From: JACRAO01 sp964490895
GTDB lineage: Bacteria; Bdellovibrionota; UBA1018
Assembly (NCBI GenBank): GCA_964490895.1
Contig: CAZBEI010000056.1
Coordinates: forward strand, 1 to 58,349
Direction of reading: 5' to 3'
Length of the DNA: 58,349 bases
Below, in pieces: positions 7,481-15,559 of this stretch. Both the position numbers and the translations under genes were made by a program. Below the pieces are notes generated by a model. It did no database searches. It saw nothing but the letters and a program-made list of their open reading frames with translations, and was not told the DNA's origin. Position 1 is the first letter of the stretch, and each line of letters starts with the position of its first letter.

Positions 7481-8560
7481 ATGCTTACTTACGAAAAAGT
7501 TTTAGACGCGTTAAGAACAGTCGAAGATCCTGATTTACACAAAGACTTGGTCACTTTGAATATGGTGCAAGACCTCAAGGTGGGATCTGATGGAAAGGTT
7601 TCGCTCAAGGTCGTTTTGACTACCCCAGCCTGCCCACTTAAGGCAAAAATTGAAGCCGATATCAGAGAAGCTCTCAGAAAAGTAGATGAGGTGACAGAAG
7701 TTTTAATCCAGATGGGAGCCCAAGTGAAAGCCCCTCAAAAACAGGGCTCTATCCATGGAGTGACCCATATCATTGCAGTCTCAAGCGGCAAAGGTGGTGT
7801 TGGAAAAAGCACAGTGGCCGTGAATTTGGCCTGTGGGCTCTCGCTCGAAGGGGCAAAAGTGGGTCTGATGGACGCTGATGTCTATGGGCCCAATGTTCCA
7901 ACCATGATGGGGGTAAAAACAAAGCCTAGAATTGAGGGTGATGTTTTTTTCCCGCCTTCTGTCCATGGTGTAAAAGTCATGTCTATGGGCTTTTTGATCG
8001 AGGGAGATCAGCCGCTCGTGTGGAGAGGTCCGATGCTGCACTCTGTTGTGAGTCAGTTTTGTCATAAAGTGAACTGGGGAGAACTCGATTACTTGGTGGT
8101 TGATATGCCTCCAGGCACGGGAGATGTGCAGCTTTCGCTTGCGCAACTCGTGCCCGTGACTGGAGCTATTTTAGTGACCACACCGCAAGAAGTTTCGATG
8201 CAAGATGTTCGCAAGGCTTTCCATATGTTCGAAAAAGTCCGAATCCCTGTCATGGGAATTGTAGAAAATATGAGCTATTTCGTGTGTGACTCTTGCGAAA
8301 AAAAACACACCCTTTTTGGAACAGAGGGCGGCAGGCTGCTTTCCGAAAAATTTCGCACAGAACTCTTAGGCCAAATCCCACTGGTTGCCAAAGTTTGCGA
8401 GGGGGGCGACCGCGGGTTACCCATTGTGATTTCTGACCCGGAGTCTGAAGTCTCCAAATCTTATCGAGACCTGGCTCGCAAAGTCGCTCAACAGGTTTCG
8501 ATCCTATCGGCCCAAGGCGTGGATCCAGCACAGTTTGTACAGATTGGGAAATTTAACTAG
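7481..8560 (+). CDS. mrp: Mrp/ApbC Fe-S cluster carrier ATPase
   Basis: This 359-residue P-loop ATPase of the Mrp/NBP35 family binds and transfers [4Fe-4S] clusters. An N-terminal MIP18/DUF59 domain (about 1-80) is followed by the deviant Walker A GKGGVGKST (103-111), the DADVYGPNVPTM switch, and the Walker B-like DYLVVDMPPGTGD. The bridging cysteines are C269-x2-C272. Full length and all expected residues are present. It lies 23 bp after the [2Fe-2S] gene. Confidence 0.95.
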   Translation: MLTYEKVLDALRTVEDPDLHKDLVTLNMVQDLKVGSDGKVSLKVVLTTPACPLKAKIEADIREALRKVDEVTEVLIQMGAQVKAPQKQGSIHGVTHIIAVSSGKGGVGKSTVAVNLACGLSLEGAKVGLMDADVYGPNVPTMMGVKTKPRIEGDVFFPPSVHGVKVMSMGFLIEGDQPLVWRGPMLHSVVSQFCHKVNWGELDYLVVDMPPGTGDVQLSLAQLVPVTGAILVTTPQEVSMQDVRKAFHMFEKVRIPVMGIVENMSYFVCDSCEKKHTLFGTEGGRLLSEKFRTELLGQIPLVAKVCEGGDRGLPIVISDPESEVSKSYRDLARKVAQQVSILSAQGVDPAQFVQIGKFN

Positions 8561-8594
8561 CTCATAAAATACAGATAGACACCCATATATCAAT

Positions 8595-8840
8595 ATGGTG
8601 TCTTTGAATAAGAATCATGAATCTATGAAATCAAATAAAAAATATACGATAGAACTCGATCCAGCACTTGTAAAAAATGCGATCAAGGCTACTGGAAAGA
8701 ACTTTACAGAAACAATTCGTCAAGGACTAAAAATTCTAGCCGCTGCGGAGGCCTACCACACGCTTGCTAAAATGCAGGGGTCGGTCGATTTGGGCATTAA
8801 CTTAAAAGAGTTGAGAAAAGACAAGCGTGATCACAGCTGA
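8595..8840 (+). CDS. VapB-like antitoxin (orphan)
   Basis: An 81-residue protein, or 71 residues if it starts at ATG 8625 before KSNKKYTIELD. The core KYTIELDPALVKNAIKATGK followed by FTETIRQGLKIL is a ribbon-helix-helix antitoxin pattern, and the Lys/Asp-rich tail is the usual toxin-binding region. The 3' end overlaps a truncated vapC reading frame by 14 bp, the classical vapBC coupling. With its toxin destroyed the gene may persist as a regulator or be decaying. Confidence 0.6.
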   Translation: MVSLNKNHESMKSNKKYTIELDPALVKNAIKATGKNFTETIRQGLKILAAAEAYHTLAKMQGSVDLGINLKELRKDKRDHS

Positions 8841-8931
8841 CACGAGTGTGTTTATTGATTTCTTTAGAGGTATTCAAAATAAGGCACACCCCAGCGGCCT
8901 TAAAAATAAATTGAGCTTTTCGAAAAAGTAG
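8827..8931 (+). pseudogene. Truncated VapC (PIN-domain) toxin remnant
   Basis: Starting at GTG 8827, a 34-codon frame reads VITADTSVFIDFFRG and then runs to TAG at 8929-8931. ITADTSVFIDFFRG is the canonical first strand of a PIN-domain VapC nuclease, including the first catalytic aspartate (D5). Intact VapC proteins are about 130 residues, so about 100 residues, including the other acidic catalytic residues, are missing. The 14-bp overlap with the antitoxin is preserved. After residue 20 the sequence no longer resembles VapC, pointing to a deletion or replacement here. Confidence 0.65.
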
Positions 8932-9003
8932 ACCGCTAAACCATCCGCTGACACAGTCATTAGAGACACCCCTTTTATTTTTATATAAATTTTATTTAAA
9001 ATA

Positions 9004-9032
9004 TTGAAATGAGTTCTGCTGTGCTCTAATAT
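9004..9032 (+). promoter_or_regulatory. Sigma-70-type promoter of the gluzincin lipoprotein gene
   Basis: TTGAAA (9004-9009), a 17-bp spacer, then TAATAT (9027-9032). Both hexamers are close to consensus and the spacing is ideal. The predicted start of transcription is near 9039, leaving a leader of about 30 nt. Confidence 0.65.
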
Positions 9033-9073
9033 AGAAAAGAAGCAGTATTTAATTTGTGGTTCGTTTTATGGTT

Positions 9074-10357
9074 ATGAAAAAAATCTCTGTTTTATTTTTT
9101 TTAATTTTGATTTGTTGGGGATGCAAAAAGCCAAGTTTACAAACTCCTGTTGCTCCAGAGGAGATGAAGGAAAATCCTGCACCTCAAGAGACCACTGAAG
9201 CAGCTGCAGAAAAATCTGTCCAAATCGCAGGGTTTAAAACAGACTCTCAGTGCATGAGTCAGGTCGGAGAAAAGGGAGAGGCCTGTGTTTTTTTGAAAAA
9301 TCCTGTGGCACAAAAGGGTGCTTCTTTCCCGACTCTTCCCACTGCTCCTCGACCCACTTATTTGTTTTCAAGTTTAGACTTAAGCAGTGTTCAAACTCTG
9401 AAAGTTTTAATTGAGGGTACTGATAATTCTGGATTTTTGCAGAATTCGTCGATTGGTATTTTTGCAAACACATTTCCACGAGTGACAGCTAAGCCGGATG
9501 GCACTTGGAAATATCCTTTTTCATTGGATTGCAAAAGTCTAACAGAGTGTACCGAGGACCCCAACCATCGATTGGGACAAATCATGGCTTATTTTTGGAT
9601 CATGTTTCAAATTAAAACAGTCAAAGCAAGAACAGGGAGTGTTTTTGGAGAAGGCAAAGGAATCTTTGTGAATACTTTTTCGCCTCAAACTAACTTTAAT
9701 GCATTTTGGGACCCTGTGGGGAATCGTATAGTCATGGGTGTTGCGAGCATTAATTTGTCTAATTTACTCATTCGGAAAATCGAGTTTGCACACATGGCCG
9801 AAGTTTATTTGCATGAACTGGGGCATACTTATTATACATATGCCAACTTGAGAAGATCAAATGATAGTTCCAATACACACAAAGTGTGTGGGAGTGGAGG
9901 ACTGTGTTGCGTGGATACGAAGGGCTGCTCTGCTGCGATGAACGAAGGTCTGGCTGATTTACAGATGGCCTTTACCTTTTTTTCCAATCCTCAAATTGGG
10001 GAAACGTCAGTCAATTCGGTCAATGGTTTTGATATCTTTGGAGGGGTTTCTAGAAATCTTTTGACCAATAAAAATATATCTGTATCCGAAGTTTTTAAAA
10101 TAAATCAGGGCGAAATTCACGACATGGGGGCTCCTTTTGCCTCTGCTCTTTTTAGTGTCTGGCAAGTTGCAAAACAAGACGGACACGAAGTTGAGGTTGA
10201 ACAACTGGTGCAAGAGCTTTTGCCAGTGCTCGAAGGTACAGATCATTATAATGACGTACTTAATAAAATTACGGCACTTGACGAAGCTCTTTTTCAGGGG
10301 AAATATTCTGTCAGGCTGCGGTTAGAATTTAGTCGAAGAGGGTTAGACCAAGTCTAA
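9074..10357 (+). CDS. Zinc metalloprotease (gluzincin-type) lipoprotein
   Basis: From ATG 9074 (alternatives GTG 9056, ATG 9068) the product begins MKKISVLFFLILICWGC, a lipoprotein signal with the modified cysteine at residue 17. A Pro/Glu-rich linker follows. The zinc site is HELGH (253-257 counted from GTG 9056), and the third ligand is probably E297 in NEGLAD, the NExxxD pattern of gluzincins such as thermolysin and fungalysin. A Cys-rich stretch (about 278-291) between the two could form disulfides. No propeptide domain is present, although the convergent neighbour is propeptide-like. It probably acts anchored in the periplasm or at the surface. Substrate unknown. Confidence 0.75.
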   Translation: MKKISVLFFLILICWGCKKPSLQTPVAPEEMKENPAPQETTEAAAEKSVQIAGFKTDSQCMSQVGEKGEACVFLKNPVAQKGASFPTLPTAPRPTYLFSSLDLSSVQTLKVLIEGTDNSGFLQNSSIGIFANTFPRVTAKPDGTWKYPFSLDCKSLTECTEDPNHRLGQIMAYFWIMFQIKTVKARTGSVFGEGKGIFVNTFSPQTNFNAFWDPVGNRIVMGVASINLSNLLIRKIEFAHMAEVYLHELGHTYYTYANLRRSNDSSNTHKVCGSGGLCCVDTKGCSAAMNEGLADLQMAFTFFSNPQIGETSVNSVNGFDIFGGVSRNLLTNKNISVSEVFKINQGEIHDMGAPFASALFSVWQVAKQDGHEVEVEQLVQELLPVLEGTDHYNDVLNKITALDEALFQGKYSVRLRLEFSRRGLDQV

Positions 10358-11145
10358 TGAACTAGAATTTGTCGTGTCAAAAGTATTTGTTTCGAAAATG
10401 CTCCGACCAAAACTTGGTAGCGATTATGGGAAGGTTTTTTGACTTCTACGGAAAGCTCCCAAGCAAGTTCATGTGGAGTTTGGTTAGCCCAAAGGACTGG
10501 TTTTTCTTTTATTAATACAATTTCTGGTTTTTGTTCTTGATATTGAGCTTTGAGTAAATCAATAGCCTCTTGAAAGTTTAACTTTTCTTCGAGTTCCACA
10601 GGTTCTATGGGTTTGAGTCTGTTGTTGATGAGATAGACATTCCCGTCTTTGGTTGAAAAAACAGACATCCCACCCTCAAAAACTTCATGATCCTGAAATT
10701 TTTGCGTAAAGTGGTGCGAAGTCGAAAGAGGAGTGTTTTCGACTGGGCTTGAGGCCGGTTCTACTTGAGTCGGATCAATGGACTGAAGCCCCGCCAACTC
10801 TTTTGCAAACTTAAGACTTAGTTCCTGGTCTTTTCCAATATCCGGGATGGTGCCACCTTTGATGCTGATGATACTCAAAGTTTCTCCTGTTTCCGATCTA
10901 GAAAAAGTCCACTTTCCGGGGTAGTTTTCCAGAAATGATTTTTCGAATTTTGCGTTTATTGTGGGTTTCAAGGAGCTTGGAGTTCTTTGCTGTAGTTCTT
11001 TTGCGATAGCAAGAGGAGATGTTTTTGTGAGCACCGTTTTTTGAGGGGGTTCCTCTGGAGGTGTTTGGGGGGTGTGCCCATAGAAATAGGAGAGAAGTCC
11101 TAGGACCAAGACAAGGGGAAGGAGTGTGATTAGAAATTTTGCCAT
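10354..11145 (-). CDS. Membrane-anchored FTP/PepSY propeptide-like protein
   Basis: This 263-residue protein (ATG 11145; a TTG three codons earlier is possible) has one N-terminal membrane segment (FLITLLPLVLVLGLLSYF) and then a Pro-rich stretch. The middle, HHFTQKFQDHEVFEGGMSVF and the following KDGNVYLINNRL, matches the FTP (fungalysin/thermolysin propeptide) pattern. The rest (EKLNFQEAIDLLKAQ onward) looks PepSY-like. Such domains normally sit in front of M4/M36 proteases as inhibitors and folding aids. Here the domain is a separate gene convergent with a gluzincin, the two overlapping by 4 bp. No protease motif is seen in this protein. Confidence 0.6.
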   Translation of the reverse strand: MAKFLITLLPLVLVLGLLSYFYGHTPQTPPEEPPQKTVLTKTSPLAIAKELQQRTPSSLKPTINAKFEKSFLENYPGKWTFSRSETGETLSIISIKGGTIPDIGKDQELSLKFAKELAGLQSIDPTQVEPASSPVENTPLSTSHHFTQKFQDHEVFEGGMSVFSTKDGNVYLINNRLKPIEPVELEEKLNFQEAIDLLKAQYQEQKPEIVLIKEKPVLWANQTPHELAWELSVEVKKPSHNRYQVLVGAFSKQILLTRQILVH

Positions 11146-11297
11146 AAGTTGCAATGTGTTCTACCAATAAAACTATAACTTTATAAAGTTGCCGTTGTAA
11201 AGCGGTGTTTAGTGAGCGGTAAGTTTTCGAGGAAGAGTGTAAATTGTGTGGAGTCCTCATGCTTTGGTGAGGAACAGTGATCCTCAACTCTTCAAAT

Positions 11298-11345
11298 TAC
11301 AATAGTGTGAGTACTCGCACAATCTAAAAAGTTAGCAAAAGTTTA
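11298..11345. repeat. REP-like element, diverged copy before RAYT 1
   Basis: The region contains TTACAA, then GTGTGAGTACTCGCAC (a 16-bp palindrome with one wobble pair), then AAAAAG and AAAAGTTTA. The same order of blocks (TTACAA, a hairpin with GTG..CGC, AAAAG, AAAGTTTA) occurs before RAYT copy 2 near 57935-57985, and the first part also at 31556-31590. It is best explained as a repeat recognised by the transposase. Confidence 0.45.
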
Positions 11346-11408
11346 CAGAGCGAAAAATAAATGTGTTTTGATAAATGTAATATTTTGTTATTTGGCTAAA
11401 AAATAGGG

Positions 11409-11437
11409 TTGAAATAACATTGCCCATATTCTATAAA
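11409..11437 (+). promoter_or_regulatory. Promoter of RAYT copy 1
   Basis: TTGAAA (11409-11414), 17-bp spacer, TATAAA (11432-11437). The block including the spacer start TAACATTGCCC is conserved in front of RAYT copy 2, which supports it as a real promoter. Confidence 0.65.
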
Positions 11438-11456
11438 ACACAATCAGGGCAATGAA

Positions 11457-11966
11457 ATGAAAAAACCAGAAAAACAGACTCATTTCTCTTTTTTTAAAAA
11501 AACCAGAAAAGAACATGCCAAAGAACATGGTGGAGAGGCGCACTCTAAAACACGTAAAAGAAAAGAAGCGCGTCCATTTGACCCCTCTAAGCATTTACAC
11601 ATTACCATGCGATCGAGTGGAGCAGTGGGAAAGAGATCTATGCTGCACCCTACACGCTCCAGGCTTATTCGTATGATTGTGTTTCGTGCGGCAAAACGTC
11701 ACGGCATTGAGCTGAGAGAGTTTGTATGCGTTGGGAATCACTTGCATTTTTTGATCCAAACAAAATCAAGGCGCATTGTACCCGCACGGCTTGCTCTCAG
11801 GCGCTTTTTACGCGAAGTCACAGGCCTCATTGCCCGACTGATGACTGGAGCAAAGAAGGGGCAGCCTGCTCTAAAACGCTTTTGGGATGATCTCGCTTGG
11901 TCTCGAATTGTGGAGTGGGGGAAAGATCTAGCCGGGATCAAAAGATACTTCCAGAAAAATATCTAA
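11457..11966 (+). CDS. REP-associated tyrosine transposase (Y1, HUH), copy 1
   Basis: This 169-residue protein has a very basic N-terminus (1-42), then the Y1-transposase core: HLHITMR near 46-52, the HUH metal site H95-L-H97 in VGNHLHFLIQ, and a C-terminal nucleophile candidate Y164 in IKRYFQKN. IS200/RAYT enzymes nick and rejoin single-stranded DNA at hairpins; RAYTs act on REP palindromes. A near-identical second copy starts at 58111. It has its own conserved promoter and REP-like hairpins nearby and no flanking passenger genes. Confidence 0.8.
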   Translation: MKKPEKQTHFSFFKKTRKEHAKEHGGEAHSKTRKRKEARPFDPSKHLHITMRSSGAVGKRSMLHPTRSRLIRMIVFRAAKRHGIELREFVCVGNHLHFLIQTKSRRIVPARLALRRFLREVTGLIARLMTGAKKGQPALKRFWDDLAWSRIVEWGKDLAGIKRYFQKNI

Positions 11967-11997
11967 GAGTTTCTTTATATTTTATCCCTCAATAACT

Positions 11998-12028
11998 GGC
12001 CCACTCCGGAGTGGCCTCCTTAGTTTTT
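11998..12028 (+). terminator. Hairpin after RAYT copy 1
   Basis: GGCC-c-ACTCC / GGAGT-GGCC forms a strong stem (11998-12016) with one bulged base, followed by TCCTTAGTTTTT. The T-run begins about 6 nt after the stem, so termination is plausible but not canonical. It may instead be a REP-type palindrome tied to the transposase. Confidence 0.45.
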
Positions 12029-12052
12029 AAATTTGAGCCGGATGAATAAGGC

Positions 12053-12253
12053 TCAAAAGTCAAAATTTTGGTTGCTATGTGTAGGATTAACCCAGGCTGT
12101 CAGGACAAGAGATAGAAGAAATCCTACAGAAGCAGCCAAAATAGTATCTGGGGAAATACAGGGACATCGTTGCGCAGTATTATTAGGAGAATTTTTAAGT
12201 AAAAAACAAAGTCCTGCAAGCAAAAAGAGAAATATTAGGATAGGGTTTCGCAA
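12053..12253 (-). CDS. Small two-helix membrane protein (hypothetical)
   Basis: This 66-residue reading frame begins at TTG 12253, 25 bp after the ferredoxin stop on the same strand. It has two hydrophobic segments (ILIFLFLLAGLCFLL and ILAASVGFLLSLVLTAWV) separated by a short polar loop with two Cys. Its position after the ferredoxin and the clean membrane pattern favour a real gene. The opposite strand is also open here and no SD is obvious. No family is recognised. Confidence 0.35.
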   Translation of the reverse strand: MRNPILIFLFLLAGLCFLLKNSPNNTAQRCPCISPDTILAASVGFLLSLVLTAWVNPTHSNQNFDF

Positions 12254-12277
12254 ACAATAATTCTAGCGTTGCTTGGC

Positions 12278-12511
12278 CTACTCCCCATCATCCCCTATGG
12301 CTTCGACAGGGCACGCCTCTTTTGCAGCTTTGCTCTGGGCTTCTTCTTCTGGAGTTTCTGGCTGTTTGTAGACAAACGAGTACCCGTTGTCGTCATTTCT
12401 CTTATAGTTCTTGGGGGCTTCTGTGCGACACGCATCACAGTCAATGCACTGGTCATCGACGTAATACTTTCCTTTGACACTGTCTGCCCATTTTTTTGCT
12501 TTGTCTGCCAT
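12278..12511 (-). CDS. Single-cluster [4Fe-4S] ferredoxin
   Basis: This 77-residue acidic electron carrier has C22-x2-C25-x2-C28 (CIDCDAC) and a distant C67 followed by Pro (EACPVEAIG), the ligand set of one [4Fe-4S] cluster. An acidic Glu-rich stretch (52-60) lies between. The usual second set of ligands is absent, placing it with monocluster ferredoxins. GGGAG lies upstream of the ATG but farther than ideal. The redox partner is unknown. Confidence 0.88.
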   Translation of the reverse strand: MADKAKKWADSVKGKYYVDDQCIDCDACRTEAPKNYKRNDDNGYSFVYKQPETPEEEAQSKAAKEACPVEAIGDDGE

Positions 12512-12635
12512 ACTTGATTTTCATTTCTCCCGGATTCTTTGGATAAAGTCAACTTAGTTTATATCCAATCAATTTTATCAGGTTAATCTATTAATTTATA
12601 TATAATCAATTTAAAAATGCCGATAAAATAGAAGA

Positions 12636-13754
12636 GTGGAGCAATACAAGGTTATTCTAAGCGATTGTCATCTCTCGGCGGGCAGGTTTTTCGAAGGCCG
12701 ACTCAATCCTCACGAAGATTTTTACTTTGACGAAGAAATGATTGATCTCTTTGAGTATTTTTCCAGCGGCAAGTATGGCGAGAGTATCGAAGGATCAGTT
12801 TCAGTGGAACTCATTTTAGCGGGTGATTTTTTTGATTACCTCAATGTCCCTTATCAAGGGGAATTCGAAGACAGGATTACAGAGGAAATATCTCTGTACA
12901 AAACCGAAGCTGCTATTGCGGGGCATAAAAAAGTCATGGAAGCAATTCGAGCTTTTGCTGCTATGCCCAATAAAAAAGTTACTTATCTCATTGGCAATCA
13001 TGATGCAGATTTGTTTTTTGAAAAAGTGAGAGAGCGTATCACAAGAGAGTGGGATCCCCGTGGAGAGTGCCCCAGCGAAAAAGTAAATGTCTATGCCGAT
13101 CGGGATCACCTTAATTTTGATGGAGGAGTGGAGCTCCATCATGGCAATCAGTTCGAAGCCGGAAGCATCTTGGATTTTTCGAAGCCCATATTAGATCAGG
13201 GCCTAGAGAAGCCGGTCTTAAACCTCCCATGGGGAAGCTTTTATGTTTTAAAAATCATCAATCGCTTGAGGTGGGAGCGAGAGTATATTGATAAAATTCG
13301 TCCCGTCAAAGTTTTTGTTCTTTTTAATTTAATTTTAGATCCCCTCTTTACTTTGAAATTTTGTTTTTTGTCTCTATTCTATTTTTTCAAAACCAGGTTT
13401 ATTATTAGCCCAAAACGGAGAGCTAATTTTAAGGTCACCTTAGAAATTTTAAGACAGGAGACTAAAGTTTTTTTAGATTTAGAGGCCGAGGCTAGAAAGT
13501 ACTTAGACGAAAACCCAAAAGTTCAAACTCTCATTTTTGGGCATACTCACCGACCCATGAATAAAATTTATCCCGATGGAAAACAGTATATCAATACAGG
13601 GACATGGACCAAGATGATCAATTTAGATTGGAGAAGCCTGGGACAACAATTTAGAAGGACCTTTGCGCTCGTACACATCAAAGATCAAAAAGTCACTGCT
13701 GAGTTGAGACAGTGGGTTGGAGAGCACAATCCTCACCAAGTATTCGATGGATAA
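12636..13754 (+). CDS. Calcineurin-like metallophosphoesterase (LpxH-like)
   Basis: This 372-residue protein has the metallophosphoesterase motifs in order: DCH near residue 9 (KVILSDCHLS), GDFFD (about 63), GNHD (about 120), HHGNQ (about 168) and GHTH (about 303). These bind two metals. The overall pattern resembles UDP-2,3-diacylglucosamine hydrolases of lipid A synthesis, but the protein is longer and has a hydrophobic insert (about 225-255, FVLFNLILDPLF onward) that may touch the membrane. The start is GTG 12636 with AGAAGAG just upstream; TATAAT lies 30 nt before it. It is monocistronic, followed by a terminator. Confidence 0.8.
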   Translation: MEQYKVILSDCHLSAGRFFEGRLNPHEDFYFDEEMIDLFEYFSSGKYGESIEGSVSVELILAGDFFDYLNVPYQGEFEDRITEEISLYKTEAAIAGHKKVMEAIRAFAAMPNKKVTYLIGNHDADLFFEKVRERITREWDPRGECPSEKVNVYADRDHLNFDGGVELHHGNQFEAGSILDFSKPILDQGLEKPVLNLPWGSFYVLKIINRLRWEREYIDKIRPVKVFVLFNLILDPLFTLKFCFLSLFYFFKTRFIISPKRRANFKVTLEILRQETKVFLDLEAEARKYLDENPKVQTLIFGHTHRPMNKIYPDGKQYINTGTWTKMINLDWRSLGQQFRRTFALVHIKDQKVTAELRQWVGEHNPHQVFDG

Positions 13755-13832
13755 ACACATATTATATTGGGACCTTAGCCTAGGTATTGTAAGTCGCGTT
13801 ATATCCCGGTAAAGTAAAAGGAGAGAGGATTG

Positions 13833-13868
13833 GGGGGAGTGCGTCTCTTTGGGCACAGCTTCCCTTTT
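13833..13868 (+). terminator. Hairpin terminator after the phosphoesterase gene
   Basis: GGGGGGAGTGC, a loop of about 10 nt, then GCAC-ag-CTTCCC and TTTTATT. The stem pairs GTGC with GCAC and GGGA/G with TTCCC. It lies about 80 nt after the phosphoesterase stop and ends about 9 nt before the next start codon. Confidence 0.55.
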
Positions 13869-13876
13869 ATTATATT

Positions 13877-15559
13877 ATGGTGCTTTCGGTTCAAAAAGCC
13901 CACAAGCAGAGTGCGTCTTATTATTTGTGTATTTTAGCGTCCCTGTTTTTTCTAAACGCCGGCTGTAAAAAAGCAGCAACCAACAGTGATACTTTGCCAA
14001 CCACATTGAACTGTGACGCATTGGTGGGGAGTTCATGGACTCCCCATGTATTTGAGGTGAGTAATTCCAATCACAATGACTCCAGCGTAGAAATTTTGAA
14101 AACAACAGTGACTCAAACAGGTTTATTGACAGGGCTTGGGCAAGCTTATGATTCTTCACATATTATTACTTTTAGTGGAATTGACATGAGCAAAGATTTG
14201 TCCTCAGGTGGATCCCTGTCTTTAGTCGCTGAAGCAAAAGAATTTCCTTCTTCTCAGTTGACCAAGGGAGGTGCCTACCCCGTCCTGGTTTCCCTTAATG
14301 ATGGGACCAACGAACTTGTCAATCTTTCGGGTTGTACAAGTGGTTTTTATACTTGTACGAGTGGGAACTGTTCTGCAAAGGCGGGTTGTGCGCCTGACCC
14401 GGCTGGCACCGGGGGTTCTGCTTATTTAGGCTCTACTGCAACGGACCGCAGAAGTTATTGGGATCAGTCTCAACACATTGGTCTGGGTGATTTTAGCAGT
14501 GTGAATGTATTTCCCACTTGTAATTGGACGAGTGGGTCTCCAAGTTGTGCTTTTGCCACCGCACCAGGAAATTTTTTTGGGGGCAGTGGAAAATTGCTTT
14601 CGGGGACGTATACGGCGAAATATATTTTACTAACGTCGAGTTATTCGGATGTTGGGGATTCTTATTCTGCCTCCATTAAGCTTACGGTCGTTCGCAAAAA
14701 AGACAGCAATTCTGGATCCGGCTCAAAAGGAGCTGTGGATTTCAATGTGATTTTAGTAGGCAATAAAACTATCAATCAATCTCGCACAGAAAAAGGAAAG
14801 CAGAATTTAGACGCTTTGTTTACGCATGTCTACAATCACTACTATACTCAGAACTCTTCTTCGACGAGTATCAAGATAGGAAAAATAAATGTTCTAGAAT
14901 GGACATGTGAAAATGGAGGGGATAGTTACACGACCATTGACGTCAATGATGCCGCGAAGCTTTTTTCTACAGGAAGCAACCTCGTTCCATCCAGTACCGA
15001 AGCAAAGGCAGTCAATATCTTTTTAGTATCGAGCATTACTTATAGTGGGCCTGGAACAGTGTTAGGATTAGCAGGTGCGATTCCTGGTGCAATGATCAAT
15101 GGCACAGGTTCTAGCGGCGCGATGTTTGCGACTCTCAATAAGTTAAGTACCTACAATGCCAATTGCTCACCTGGCGGAGATTGTCCGATCACCACTCAAG
15201 ACCCAGCTTTTATAGATATGGGCAGCACAGTAAGTCACGAAGTGGGACATTTTTTGGGACTCAATCATCCGAGTGAGGGCAGTGGGGCCGAACATGACAA
15301 AATTCCTGATACTCCAACTTGCACTACTCTTGGGGCAGGTGGCGTCATTACCATTAGTTCATGTAGAACAGAGTGTAATTCTGTATGTAGCGCGTCTCAG
15401 TATTCTTCGAACCCCTTTTGCACTCTTGAGTCAGCGTGTCAATTTAACCACATCATGTGGTATACCGCTAAGAATTACAATAGCTCAGGGCAAGGAGATG
15501 GAAATATTTTCTCGACAAACTCTGGGTCCATCATCAATTATAGTCCTTATGTTCAATAA
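13877..15559 (+). CDS. M43-like metzincin protease lipoprotein
   Basis: This 560-residue protein has a lipoprotein signal with lipobox LNAGC (C30). The C-terminal quarter holds the metzincin zinc site HEVGHFLGLNH (454-464; ligands H454, H458, H464, catalytic E455), then DKIPDTPTC, typical of pappalysin-like M43 proteases, and the Met-turn candidate M527 in NHIMWY. Many Cys in the last 100 residues suggest disulfides and export. The N-terminal 270 residues are Ser/Gly/Thr-rich and unassigned. A secreted protease fits a predatory or degradative lifestyle. The start follows AT-rich DNA with no SD. The stop overlaps the next gene by 11 bp. Confidence 0.78.
   Translation: MVLSVQKAHKQSASYYLCILASLFFLNAGCKKAATNSDTLPTTLNCDALVGSSWTPHVFEVSNSNHNDSSVEILKTTVTQTGLLTGLGQAYDSSHIITFSGIDMSKDLSSGGSLSLVAEAKEFPSSQLTKGGAYPVLVSLNDGTNELVNLSGCTSGFYTCTSGNCSAKAGCAPDPAGTGGSAYLGSTATDRRSYWDQSQHIGLGDFSSVNVFPTCNWTSGSPSCAFATAPGNFFGGSGKLLSGTYTAKYILLTSSYSDVGDSYSASIKLTVVRKKDSNSGSGSKGAVDFNVILVGNKTINQSRTEKGKQNLDALFTHVYNHYYTQNSSSTSIKIGKINVLEWTCENGGDSYTTIDVNDAAKLFSTGSNLVPSSTEAKAVNIFLVSSITYSGPGTVLGLAGAIPGAMINGTGSSGAMFATLNKLSTYNANCSPGGDCPITTQDPAFIDMGSTVSHEVGHFLGLNHPSEGSGAEHDKIPDTPTCTTLGAGGVITISSCRTECNSVCSASQYSSNPFCTLESACQFNHIMWYTAKNYNSSGQGDGNIFSTNSGSIINYSPYVQ

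Larger units (their letters stand above)
11146..11456. other. Non-coding region upstream of RAYT copy 1
   Basis: This stretch of about 311 bp has no supported gene. It holds a REP-like hairpin (around 11305-11320), an AT-rich tract, and the RAYT promoter. Parts of it resemble the DNA in front of RAYT copy 2 at the right end of the window. Confidence 0.5.

Noticed and set aside
12033..12260. 75-codon + strand frame opposite the small membrane protein
   Set aside because: It has no SD or recognisable motif, and its charged composition is explained by being antisense to a hydrophobic frame.
13755..13832. Possible riboswitch before the M43-like gene
   Set aside because: No known riboswitch core was recognised; the hairpin next to it is better explained as a terminator.
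15273..15548. Upstream 92 codons of the frame that holds the HEAT-like protein
   Set aside because: They lie inside the metzincin gene in another frame. A signal peptide starts exactly at ATG 15549, so the shorter gene is used.
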